A stretch of DNA of 64,000 nucleotides from Kiritimatiellota bacterium B12222. Its GTDB lineage: Bacteria > Verrucomicrobiota > Kiritimatiellia > SS1-B-03-39 > UBA6053. Shown here in pieces: positions 28,041 through 36,387 of this stretch. Position numbers and translations under genes: made by a program. The notes beneath the pieces are model-generated. The model had not been told where the DNA came from and made no database searches. It was given only the letters and a program-made list of their open reading frames with translations. The first letter of the stretch is position 1; each line of letters begins with the position of its first letter. The stretch lies in contig CP120722.1 in NCBI GenBank assembly GCA_029719485.1, positions 4,092,001 through 4,156,000 of the forward strand. Reading direction: 5' to 3'.

Positions 28041-29159
28041 ATGACATCACCTATTAAAATACCCGGTTACTCCATGGTCAACAAAATTGCCGAAGGCGGA
28101 ATGGCCACGGTATGGAAGGCTTGCCAGGAGAAACTTGACCGCGTAGTCGCCATCAAAGTTTTACTCAAACAGGCCGATTCAGATCAGCAGGAATACGAAC
28201 GGTTTATCTACGAAGCCCGAGCGGCCGCCAGCCTGATCCACCCCAACATTGTTCAAGTCATCGACGCAGGGGAACACGATCTCTTTTTGTATTATGTCAT
28301 GGAATATGTCCCCGGCCCCACCGCTGGAGATTTGGTAGACAGCAATGGTGCCCTCCCCGAAGCGCAAGCCCTACAAATTGGCTTGGAAGTTTCAGAGGCT
28401 CTCGACTATGCTTGGCGGGATCACCGGGTCGTCCATTGTGATATCAAACCCGACAATCTGCTCCTTCATCGCAATGGCCGTACCAAAATTGCCGATTTGG
28501 GTCTGGCACAGGTTTTAGGTAGTGAAGGCGTTGCCATCGAAGATGACATGACCCTCGGTACCCCCAACTATTTCCCACCCGAACAGGCTTTAGTTGAAGA
28601 CACCCTGGATTGCCGTACGGATATGTACGCCTTGGGCGCCACCCTTTACCATTTAGGTACTGGCTCCCTACCCTTCGGGGACATGAGCCCGGAAGAAGTG
28701 GCCTCCCAACAAGTGCATGGTCAAATCCCCAGTCCTAAAGAAATAAATCCTAAACTATCCTATGGATTCTGTGCCTTAGTTGAACGCCTCATGGCCAAAG
28801 ATCAACAACATCGATACGATGGATGGGAAGATGTCATGGCGGATATCATGCGCGTGCGTGAAGGGGGGATGATTCGCGCTCCACTCTCGGGAAATATTCG
28901 TAGTACTGTCGAACATACCCCTTTACCTGCCAATATGAACAATCGGGGTAATAAAATTGTTCGAAAACGCGGTGCACGCCCCGCAGGTAGTCTCAATTCC
29001 GGTGGGCAACCCATTCACCGCACCGTCAACGTCAATGCCGACGCCCTCTCCCGCACGCGGGCCAACCTGGTAAAAGAAAAACCGGCAAATATTTGGCCAG
29101 CGGTGCTTTTACTTACGGGCATTGCCACACTTCTTTACGGGTACACCTTCCTCTTCTAA
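28041..29159 (+). CDS. Membrane-anchored Ser/Thr protein kinase
   Basis: A 372-aa Hanks-type kinase. Glycine loop KIAEGGMATVWKA (residues 15-27), ATP Lys39 in VAIKVL, Glu in YEARAAASL, catalytic loop HCDIKPDNLLL (His132, Asp134; HRD reads HCD), and activation start ADLGLA (Asp152; DFG reads DLG, common in bacterial kinases). Then TPNYFPPEQ and DMYALGATLYHLGTG. After the domain (about residue 280) come a basic, Pro-rich linker and a single C-terminal helix (WPAVLLLTGIATLLYGYTFLF), so the kinase faces the cytoplasm on a tail anchor. No extracellular sensor domain. The next gene starts 5 bases after its stop. Confidence 0.95.
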   Translation: MTSPIKIPGYSMVNKIAEGGMATVWKACQEKLDRVVAIKVLLKQADSDQQEYERFIYEARAAASLIHPNIVQVIDAGEHDLFLYYVMEYVPGPTAGDLVDSNGALPEAQALQIGLEVSEALDYAWRDHRVVHCDIKPDNLLLHRNGRTKIADLGLAQVLGSEGVAIEDDMTLGTPNYFPPEQALVEDTLDCRTDMYALGATLYHLGTGSLPFGDMSPEEVASQQVHGQIPSPKEINPKLSYGFCALVERLMAKDQQHRYDGWEDVMADIMRVREGGMIRAPLSGNIRSTVEHTPLPANMNNRGNKIVRKRGARPAGSLNSGGQPIHRTVNVNADALSRTRANLVKEKPANIWPAVLLLTGIATLLYGYTFLF

Positions 29160-29164
29160 ACACT

Positions 29165-30535
29165 ATGTCTAAACATTTACTTATCATCGGTGGAGGCTCG
29201 GCAGCAACCACCGCCGCCCGTGCCGTTATTGCACGAGGTGGCCGTGTTACCTTAATTCACGAAGGCCTTCCTCTAGGCGGATGCTGTCTCCACGTCGGCT
29301 GCGTCCCTTCAAAATATCTTATTCGGGCAGCGGAACAAAATCATCATTGCCATAGCTCCGTGTTCCCAGGATTTACCCCCCGCGGAGCGGACATAGATCA
29401 ACAGGCTTTGTTTGAGGATCTTCGCAGCAACATTACCGCGCTTCGCGAACGCAATTACGAACATCCCTTACCTCAACTCAAGGGACTTCGACTCATCAAG
29501 GGTTGGGGAAAGCTCACGGGCCCTCAAAGCGTAGAGGTGAACGGCGAAAAGATAACCGGGGATGCCGTGCTTATCGCCACCGGCTCTAGAACCCAACTCG
29601 CGGAAGCCGAATCTCTTCCTCAGGAAGTGGTGCTGAGTAACGAAAACCTGTTTGACCAAAAACAGCTTCCGCACAGCGTCATCGTGATCGGGGGAGGTTA
29701 CATCGCGGTCGAACTTTCACAAATGATGAATCGCTTAGGCACCCAGGTAACCACGTTACAACGGAGCGGACACATCCTCTCCGCTCAACCCTCATATTTA
29801 GGGCAAGGCCTCGGCGAAGTGATGCGTAGTGAAGGTGTAAATCTGCACTGCGGTGTAGATCTGAAAAATCTAGAGCTCGGTGGAGACGGAGTCATCGCCC
29901 ATGTCGAGATCGACGGCCAGGCGCAAACCTTTACCGCAGAGAAAGTGTTGATGTCACGGGGGCGTTTGGCCAATACCGACCAACTCGATCTCGAAAAAGC
30001 ACAGATCACCACGGGAAAAAATGGATATCTTGAGGTCAACGAACGCATGCAAACCAGCAACCCTCATGTCTACGCCGCAGGGGATGTGCTCGGTGGTCAT
30101 ATGTTGGTCTATACCGCATCTGCCGAAGCTGAACGGGTTGTGGCCGATTTATACGGAGAGGCACCCTCCCCTTGGGAGGCTAGCTCGGTGCCATGGGTCG
30201 TATTCAGCGACCCACAAATTGCAGGCGTGGGACTCAGCGAAGAAGAAGCCCTCCAGCAAGGCTTCAACGTAGAGTGTGCAGAATTATCCGTCGCCCGCTG
30301 GCCCCGTTTTAGTACCGTCAATCAACGTACCGGCTTTCTTAAAATGTTTAGGGATCCGCAAACCGACACCCTGCTCGGCGCGCGAGCGCTTTGTCCTGAA
30401 GCGGGCGATCTGATGAGCGAACTCAGCCTGATCATCCGCCACAAACTTCCACTCACCGAAATCGCAAATGCCCTCGTGCCCTACCTCACTCTGAGTGAAG
30501 GCATTCAACGCTGTGCCTCAAACTTTTACGACTGA
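29165..30535 (+). CDS. Pyridine nucleotide-disulfide reductase (MerA-like)
   Basis: A 456-aa FAD enzyme of the dihydrolipoyl dehydrogenase and mercuric reductase family. Visible: FAD site LLIIGGGSAATTAARA, redox disulfide GGCCLHVGCVPSK (the two active cysteines four residues apart, with an extra Cys replacing the usual Thr), NAD site VIVIGGGYIAVELSQ, FAD site NPHVYAAGDVLGG, and a C-terminal VPYLTLSEGIQ that matches MerA rather than the HPT of lipoamide dehydrogenase. The C-terminal vicinal cysteine pair needed by true MerA is absent, so Hg reduction is unlikely. ATG at 29165 chosen; the frame is open upstream into the kinase gene. It overlaps the end of the convergent mscS-like gene by 10 bases. 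Confidence 0.88.
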   Translation: MSKHLLIIGGGSAATTAARAVIARGGRVTLIHEGLPLGGCCLHVGCVPSKYLIRAAEQNHHCHSSVFPGFTPRGADIDQQALFEDLRSNITALRERNYEHPLPQLKGLRLIKGWGKLTGPQSVEVNGEKITGDAVLIATGSRTQLAEAESLPQEVVLSNENLFDQKQLPHSVIVIGGGYIAVELSQMMNRLGTQVTTLQRSGHILSAQPSYLGQGLGEVMRSEGVNLHCGVDLKNLELGGDGVIAHVEIDGQAQTFTAEKVLMSRGRLANTDQLDLEKAQITTGKNGYLEVNERMQTSNPHVYAAGDVLGGHMLVYTASAEAERVVADLYGEAPSPWEASSVPWVVFSDPQIAGVGLSEEEALQQGFNVECAELSVARWPRFSTVNQRTGFLKMFRDPQTDTLLGARALCPEAGDLMSELSLIIRHKLPLTEIANALVPYLTLSEGIQRCASNFYD

Positions 30536-32187
30536 GGCGGCAGCGGCAACTGCAGAGGAAACTTCAACGCCACCCCTTCCTCTTCGGCAATTTTCAGCAT
30601 TTCAAACATCAGCTTTTCGCTGAAGACCAACATCTGTGTCGTTTTAGGAGGCGCATACCAAAACATGACCTGAATCATGCAGGAGACCTGACTCAATTCT
30701 TGTAAAAATACCCGCGGAGGCTGATCTTCGGGCATGCCCTCATGATCCTGCATCCACTCCCGAATCCGCTCGAGCACTTTTTCGGTTTTCCGCCACGGCG
30801 TATCTAATGGCATATGTAACTGAACCACTTTCCGTAACGAAGGCCGCTTGCTCACATTCTCAATTTCCATTCGGGCCAACACTTCATTCGGAATCGAAGC
30901 CATATTGCCGGTCAGCAATTTAATTTTTGTAGACCGCAACCCTATTTCCTGAACAAACCCTTGGAAGTTCTTGAAGATAATCCGGTCATTGACCCCAAAA
31001 GGTTTGTCCAAAATTAGCATGATACTGCCCAAGATGTTTTTCAAGGAATCTTGCGCAGCCAAGGCCACCGCCAACCCACTGATCCCGGCACCCGCCACCA
31101 AGGTGGTCAACGGAATCCCCAAACGTTTTCCCCCTTCTATAAATACAATCACCACGATGATGACAGTAAGGATACGACCTGACAGTCGGATAAACTGGGT
31201 GTCCAATTGATTTTCAGCCACTTGGGGATGGTTGATAACGATCACCAACAAACGATTGCCAATCGCCCAAATGAGCCGTAGTGACGCCAATAAAACCAAC
31301 AATCCTAAAATGAAGTCTGTAATCCGTAATAACTCACCACTGATGACCAAGTCCTGTTTAATGATATGCTTCATCCACAACGGAACGCACATCGCCACCA
31401 CAGGTAACCATAAGGTAAACACATAACGCCACGAATGGTTTTCCTTAAATTTAGCTGCTCGAATCCGGGCCAATTTGTAAGTGAAAAACATGATCAAAAG
31501 TCCCAATACAAATATGAGAACCAGCCCGATCCACTGCCATAAAATTTGACCCGCAACTTCATTCCTCACCCAGTCAGGAAGGGCATCAATCAGTTTGGCT
31601 ACCCACAACGAAGCCGGTTCAGATCGATAGATATGCATCAACCCGGGACTCGTGGCAGGTGCCTCCGTCCGCATGGGAATGCTCGCAACCCGATCATACA
31701 CACTGACCGCCCTTATGACCGTCTCCCCTGAAAAAAGATATTCACCTTGATTCGGCCCTTCGGTCATCAATACAATTTTCAGATTGGTTCCCGGAATCCG
31801 CCACAAAGGAGGAAGCTCAGCGTCCCCCTCCCCAGGAACATCCTGCGCCGCGGGTAACTCCAGTCGATCTAAAATTTCTTTTAATGCAATGGCCGCTTCA
31901 ATCGAAGCCTGATCCCGAATATGTTCTGCAATCAGTTCCACATCTAAGTAGCCCTGCATACGCATAATCATGGATTCACGCGCATGTGGACTCAATTTTG
32001 CGCGACCTTCTCCAGTAATGTAGAGGTACGCCTCATTGGCATCCTCAATAAACCCAAACAGTGTTGCTCGGGGGGACTGCGTATCAGGTGGCTGAAGCGG
32101 TTTGTTTATCCAAGTATTACTATCCGCATGCAGTAGAAAACCGATTACACATATACTTAAAAGCAGGACACTTCGTACTCGTTTCAT
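30526..32187 (-). CDS. MscS-family mechanosensitive channel
   Basis: A 553-aa inner-membrane channel of the small-conductance mechanosensitive class, releasing solutes on osmotic downshock. A signal-like N-terminus and about 200 residues of periplasmic domain precede several helices (from about residue 210). The pore helix reads AGAGISGLAVALAAQDSLKNILGS, followed by the MscS beta domain (DKPFGVNDRIIFKNFQGFVQEIGLRST in pieces) and a cytoplasmic domain. Larger than E. coli MscS (286 aa), like YnaI or YbdG types. It is the last gene of the nadC-to-mscS run, 21 bases after ruvX. Confidence 0.9.
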   Translation of the reverse strand: MKRVRSVLLLSICVIGFLLHADSNTWINKPLQPPDTQSPRATLFGFIEDANEAYLYITGEGRAKLSPHARESMIMRMQGYLDVELIAEHIRDQASIEAAIALKEILDRLELPAAQDVPGEGDAELPPLWRIPGTNLKIVLMTEGPNQGEYLFSGETVIRAVSVYDRVASIPMRTEAPATSPGLMHIYRSEPASLWVAKLIDALPDWVRNEVAGQILWQWIGLVLIFVLGLLIMFFTYKLARIRAAKFKENHSWRYVFTLWLPVVAMCVPLWMKHIIKQDLVISGELLRITDFILGLLVLLASLRLIWAIGNRLLVIVINHPQVAENQLDTQFIRLSGRILTVIIVVIVFIEGGKRLGIPLTTLVAGAGISGLAVALAAQDSLKNILGSIMLILDKPFGVNDRIIFKNFQGFVQEIGLRSTKIKLLTGNMASIPNEVLARMEIENVSKRPSLRKVVQLHMPLDTPWRKTEKVLERIREWMQDHEGMPEDQPPRVFLQELSQVSCMIQVMFWYAPPKTTQMLVFSEKLMFEMLKIAEEEGVALKFPLQLPLPPQS

Positions 32188-32208
32188 CGCTCATGTTTCC
32201 CTATGCGA

Positions 32209-32643
32209 TTAGAACCCCATGCCTTGAGCATCTAACCAAGATTGTAAAATGATCTGTGCCGCCAATTGATCACGTAGCTCTTTTTTACGTCCAGCTTTGG
32301 TGTTGCTCAAATTCATGGCGCGCTCCGCTTCGGCGGAACTCATGCGTTCATCCCACATCACCACTTCCAAATCGGGTACTTGCGAGCTTAACTTTTCACC
32401 AAAATCTGTGGCCGCTTGCGCCAACTCTCCAAAGTCTCCGTTCATATGCAATGGCAACCCCACAATAATCGTGGAAATTTGCTTTTCAGCCAAAATTTCA
32501 CGAATACGGCGAGTGGCCAATTTTTTATTTTTGCCATCCACGGTTTCGAAAGGAGTCGCGACCATACGCATGGAGTCCGATACGGCCAACCCAATACGGG
32601 CCTCACCATAATCAATCCCCAATACTCGGCCGACCGCACTCAT
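32209..32643 (-). CDS. ruvX: Putative Holliday junction resolvase RuvX/YqgF
   Basis: A 144-aa RNase H-fold protein. Key residues: GIDYGEARIGLAVSD with the first catalytic Asp, IVGLPLHMNGDFGE, MWDERMSSAEAERAM with the D-E-R motif, and a late Asp in LRDQLAAQIILQSWL. In E. coli YqgF acts in pre-16S rRNA end processing, so the resolvase name may be historical. ATG at 32643 overlaps the manC stop (ATGA) and is preferred over a TTG five codons upstream. Confidence 0.93.
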   Translation of the reverse strand: MSAVGRVLGIDYGEARIGLAVSDSMRMVATPFETVDGKNKKLATRRIREILAEKQISTIIVGLPLHMNGDFGELAQAATDFGEKLSSQVPDLEVVMWDERMSSAEAERAMNLSNTKAGRKKELRDQLAAQIILQSWLDAQGMGF

Positions 32644-33728
32644 AATAATTCGCCGCAATCACCCCGTTCATGCAAACGCTTCACCATTTGCTTGATACTT
32701 TGGGCCTGATCTTTTGCACAAACCAAGGTCACACCCTCTGCTTGAACCACGATCAAATCACTCACCCCAACACAAGCCGTTAAGCGTCCACGCGAATATA
32801 CAATATTTCCGTCAGAGGCCAACATTTCCGCATTTCCCATCAGCGTATTGCCGTGATCATCTTGTGGGAAATGGTTTTCCAACGCCGGCCAAGAGCCCAC
32901 ATCATCCCAGGCAAATTCACCACGGGCCATCACAATGTTATTCGCCTTTTCCATCAACGCATAATCGATACTGATTTTAGAAAGTTGCTCATATTCCGCC
33001 AGCAACTTCTCGTCAAAACTGGCTTTACCAATGTGGGGCAACATCAAATCCATCAAGCGTGTCAAGGGAGGACAGTGACGCAACATCGCTTTACGCAAGG
33101 AGCGTACCGACCAAATGAACATGCCCGAATTCCAAAAACACTCACCTGAGTCCACAAACTCTTTGGCTCGGGAAAGGCTGGGTTTTTCTTCAAACTTTTT
33201 CACTTTAAAAAAGGAGGTATCACTCTCGGCTTCATACGCTTCAGAGGCCCGAATATATCCAAAACCCGTGTCAGGATGTGCAGGTTGAATCCCCATGGTG
33301 ATCAACACATCCTCCTCGCGTGCAAGTTTTAACGCATCAGCCAAGGTGCGATTAAAGACAGGTAAATCTCCCATCACTTGGTCTGCGGTTAAAATCGCAA
33401 AGGAGGCTTTAGGATCTTTGGCTTCCACCAAGGCACAGCCCAAGGCCACAGCCGCAGCCGTATCGCGCCCCATGGGTTCACCAATCACATTGGATTTGGG
33501 CAATTCCGGTAAAGCCTCGCAAGTGGCATCCACCAAATCGGCATTGGTAATGACAAATACATTTTCAGCAGGAATGAGATCTTTAATGCGCTCTACCGCC
33601 TGAGCAATCAAAGCACGGTCCCCTACCAAATCTAAAAGTTGTTTAGGGCGTTTAGAGGTACTCAGTGGCCAGAAACGCTCACCGCGTCCACCGGCCATAA
33701 TGACGGCATATTGTGAAGATGTATTCAT
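32640..33728 (-). CDS. manC: Mannose-1-phosphate guanylyltransferase
   Basis: A 362-aa nucleotidyltransferase making GDP-mannose from mannose-1-phosphate and GTP. It has the signature MAGGRGERFWPLST with RPKQLLDL, ILTADQVM, KFEEKPS, and FWNSGMFIWSV. It lacks the C-terminal phosphomannose isomerase domain of bifunctional ManC/AlgA proteins (about 470 aa), so it is a monofunctional form. It follows trpA by 25 bases and overlaps ruvX. GDP-mannose would feed surface polysaccharide synthesis, though no such genes are nearby. Confidence 0.93.
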   Translation of the reverse strand: MNTSSQYAVIMAGGRGERFWPLSTSKRPKQLLDLVGDRALIAQAVERIKDLIPAENVFVITNADLVDATCEALPELPKSNVIGEPMGRDTAAAVALGCALVEAKDPKASFAILTADQVMGDLPVFNRTLADALKLAREEDVLITMGIQPAHPDTGFGYIRASEAYEAESDTSFFKVKKFEEKPSLSRAKEFVDSGECFWNSGMFIWSVRSLRKAMLRHCPPLTRLMDLMLPHIGKASFDEKLLAEYEQLSKISIDYALMEKANNIVMARGEFAWDDVGSWPALENHFPQDDHGNTLMGNAEMLASDGNIVYSRGRLTACVGVSDLIVVQAEGVTLVCAKDQAQSIKQMVKRLHERGDCGELL

Positions 33729-33753
33729 AAGTTTTTTAAAAAAGGGGTTAAGT

Positions 33754-34554
33754 TTATTTTACAGCCTGCACCAATTTGGAAATTTTGTCAGCGGCCTTTT
33801 GACGACCTTCGGGAGTATTTCCGGACTGATGAAATGTCGTGACGATGCTACTTCCCACCACCACGGCATCAGAAATCTTGGAATAACTCTTGGCTTGTTC
33901 TGGAGTAGAGACGCCAAATCCCAAGGCCAAAGGTAATTCTGTAAATCGGCCTGCACGTTCTAACACGGCAGAGGCTTCTTTTTGCAGTTCCGCCTGTTCC
34001 CCCGTCACCCCCGCACGGCTCACGCAATACACAAATCCTGAAGCCGCTTTTAACAAGCCTTCCATACGCTCGTCGGGCGTCGTCGGTGTAATCAATACCA
34101 CATGATCCAAGCCATATGCCTTTAATGATTCGGTGTAAGGGGCCGATTCTTCTAAAGATAAATCAACCAGCAACACCCCATCAATTCCCGCCTCGGCCGC
34201 CATTTTCATGGACTGATCAAAGCCACGCACAAACATCGGATTCAAATAACTGAAAAATACCAAAGGGATTTCACTGTGCTCCCGGATCTTCCGCACCAAC
34301 TTCAAAATCCCTTCAAAGGTCGTGCCCGAGGCCAAGGCGCGCTCGGCCGCCCGCTGATTGGCTTCTCCATCAGCCAAAGGTTCAGAAAAGGGCACGCCCA
34401 ATTCAATGAGATCTACGCCCATCGCTTCTAAAAGCTTTACCCGCTCCAAGGTGGCATCCAGATCTGGATCTCCAGCGGTAATGTAGGCGATAAATCCTTT
34501 TTCTCCGCGTGCGCGGAGCTGTTGAAAACAACGGTCAATTCGTGTGGTTTGCAT
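33754..34554 (-). CDS. trpA: Tryptophan synthase alpha subunit
   Basis: A 266-aa TIM-barrel enzyme that splits indole-3-glycerol phosphate to indole and glyceraldehyde-3-phosphate. GFIAYITAGDPDLDATLE at the N-terminus, catalytic Glu51 in LIELGVPFSEPLADG, catalytic Asp62 in the same block, and CVSRAGVTGEQ (loop 6) are all present. The residue matching Salmonella alpha Asp56, which contacts the beta subunit, is Glu58 here. The phosphate site reads LGFGVSTPEQ and VVVGSSIV. trpB is about 20 kb away. Spacing to coaX is 5 bases. Confidence 0.95.
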   Translation of the reverse strand: MQTTRIDRCFQQLRARGEKGFIAYITAGDPDLDATLERVKLLEAMGVDLIELGVPFSEPLADGEANQRAAERALASGTTFEGILKLVRKIREHSEIPLVFFSYLNPMFVRGFDQSMKMAAEAGIDGVLLVDLSLEESAPYTESLKAYGLDHVVLITPTTPDERMEGLLKAASGFVYCVSRAGVTGEQAELQKEASAVLERAGRFTELPLALGFGVSTPEQAKSYSKISDAVVVGSSIVTTFHQSGNTPEGRQKAADKISKLVQAVK

Positions 34555-34559
34555 AAAAA

Positions 34560-35327
34560 TTAGGAAGGGGTTGATTCAGCATACTGCCAGGCAAAAGCCA
34601 GGCCTTCTAACGTTAAGGTGGGGCATAACATGACGGATTGATCGAAGTCACGCAAGACCGTTGACGCAAAACCTCCAGTTGCCATCAATTTGAGCTCAGG
34701 AAGACCCAATTCTTTACGAATTTCACCAAAGATTTCGCGAACCATCCCCCGATATCCATAAAAAGCTCCGGCATGCATCGCTTCTTCGGTCGATTTCCCA
34801 ATCACTTGCGCACAGGGCTTAGGGGTCAATCGCGGTAACAAGGCCGTTTTCTCACCAAAATAGCTGTACATCATCTCAATCCCGGGAGAAATCACCCCTC
34901 CAATGTAGCCCTGCTCTTCGGTTACAATATCAAATGTCAGCGCTGTACCAAAATCAGCCACCACCACCGGCGCCCCCACTTTGCGCACAGCCGCCACGGC
35001 ATTGGCCAGACGGTCTGCACCAATCGAAGTGGGTTTCGGATAGGTCACGGCAATTTCTAACGGTGCTCCAGGCTCCAGTTCCCATGCGTCACAGTGAAGC
35101 AACTCAGAGAGATCTTTTTTCCAAAAATGAGTTAATTCAGGCACCACAGATCCCACCACCACTTTTTGAACCCCTGCAACAGCATACTTTTCCGCCGCCG
35201 CTTTTACATTGGCCTCCGTTCCATTCACCCGGGGAAAGCGGCAAAGTTCACTGATCTTCCCCTCTAGATATAAAGCCGTGGTAGCACTGGTATTGCCAAT
35301 ATCCACAATTAACAAACCTGTCTTCAT
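34560..35327 (-). CDS. coaX: Type III pantothenate kinase
   Basis: A 255-aa kinase for the first step of coenzyme A synthesis, of the CoaX type that needs a monovalent cation and is not inhibited by CoA. Motifs: VDIGNTSATTAL (phosphate 1), ADRLANAVAAV, the catalytic Asp in VVADFGTALTFDIV, and YIGGVISPGIEMMYSYF. Length is normal. ATG at 35327 overlaps the nadC stop by 4 bases, so the two cofactor genes are coupled. Confidence 0.95.
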   Translation of the reverse strand: MKTGLLIVDIGNTSATTALYLEGKISELCRFPRVNGTEANVKAAAEKYAVAGVQKVVVGSVVPELTHFWKKDLSELLHCDAWELEPGAPLEIAVTYPKPTSIGADRLANAVAAVRKVGAPVVVADFGTALTFDIVTEEQGYIGGVISPGIEMMYSYFGEKTALLPRLTPKPCAQVIGKSTEEAMHAGAFYGYRGMVREIFGEIRKELGLPELKLMATGGFASTVLRDFDQSVMLCPTLTLEGLAFAWQYAESTPS

Positions 35328-36208
35328 GGCGCAGCATCCAAGGCAATATCTACGGAACGCACCGAATGGGTCAAGGCCCCCACAGAAATGGCATCTACTC
35401 CCGTCTCCGCCACCCCACGTAATGTATCCATGGTAATCCCACCCGACGCTTCGGTTTTACAAATGTCCCGACACATCTCCACCGCCATTTCCATCTCCAC
35501 AAAACTCATGTTATCCAACAGAATCCAATCAGGCTTGGCCTCTAACAATTTCTTCACTTGAGGAACCGTATCCGCTTCAACTTCCACCAATAACCCTGGA
35601 GCCGCCGCGCGAGCAGCGTCTACCGCTTCAGCAAGCGATTTGCCCGTACTCCGACGCCAATGCGCCAAATGATTGTCTTTAATTAAAATTTGATCAAACA
35701 AACCCGCCCGATGATTGACCCCGCCTCCACAATGAACCGCATATTTTTCAAGCACACGCCAACCCGGCGTGGTTTTCCGCGTATCCAAAATCTGAGTGCC
35801 TAAATCTTCAACCACCTCGACATATTCCCGGGTCTTCGTAGCAATGCCACTGAGGTGCTGGACGAAATTCAATGCCGTCCGCTCCGCACTTAAAACCCCA
35901 ATCGCAGATCCTTCAATGCGCAATAACTCCGCGCCCTCCTCAACAGCTACCCCATCCTGAGCCAAAGCCGTCACCGTTAATCCTCCGTCCACCGTCTGAA
36001 AAACCTGCGTTGCAACCCCTAAACCCGAAGGCACACAGGCCTCCCGCGCCACCATGACTACCGCCATCTGCGCATCCGGCATCAAGGCCGCAGAAGTGAC
36101 ATCTCCATCCGCCCCTAAATCCTCCTGCAAAGACATAAGAATCAGTTGCTGAACCTGGGGGTCCTCGGCTAAATTAAATGCGATCTGGGTGCGTTGTCGT
36201 GAACTCAT
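35324..36208 (-). CDS. nadC: Nicotinate-nucleotide pyrophosphorylase
   Basis: A 294-aa enzyme making nicotinate mononucleotide from quinolinate and PRPP in NAD synthesis. Visible: SLQEDLGADGDVTSAAL, RTALNFVQHLSGIAT, LDTRKTTPGWR, HCGGGVNHRAGLFDQILIKDNH in parts, VEVEADTVPQ, ILLDNMS, and GITMDTLRGVAETGVDAISVG. ATG at 36208 with GGGAAGGG upstream is preferred to a start 17 codons earlier. It is the first gene of the nadC-coaX-trpA-manC-ruvX-mscS run; nadA and nadB are not present. Confidence 0.95.
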   Translation of the reverse strand: MSSRQRTQIAFNLAEDPQVQQLILMSLQEDLGADGDVTSAALMPDAQMAVVMVAREACVPSGLGVATQVFQTVDGGLTVTALAQDGVAVEEGAELLRIEGSAIGVLSAERTALNFVQHLSGIATKTREYVEVVEDLGTQILDTRKTTPGWRVLEKYAVHCGGGVNHRAGLFDQILIKDNHLAHWRRSTGKSLAEAVDAARAAAPGLLVEVEADTVPQVKKLLEAKPDWILLDNMSFVEMEMAVEMCRDICKTEASGGITMDTLRGVAETGVDAISVGALTHSVRSVDIALDAAP

Positions 36209-36387
36209 AAAAAGCCCTTCCCAAAAATGCCCCGCGATTTCAATATCAATCGTCCTCACAGCGCCTCATCTCCTCCTCTAAAGCCTCTTTATTCTCTATA
36301 AGGCCTGCAATCGCCCTTCTTTTCTCTCTTTACAAATGAGTCCTCTTTACGCATACGCACTCCATCAACTTGAAAACGGAGCACACG

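Noticed and set aside
34375..34401. Apparent loss of a catalytic Asp in TrpA (FSEPLADG)
   Set aside because: By spacing from catalytic Glu51, the Glu lies at the Asp56 position; the catalytic Asp60 equivalent is the Asp in LADG and is intact.
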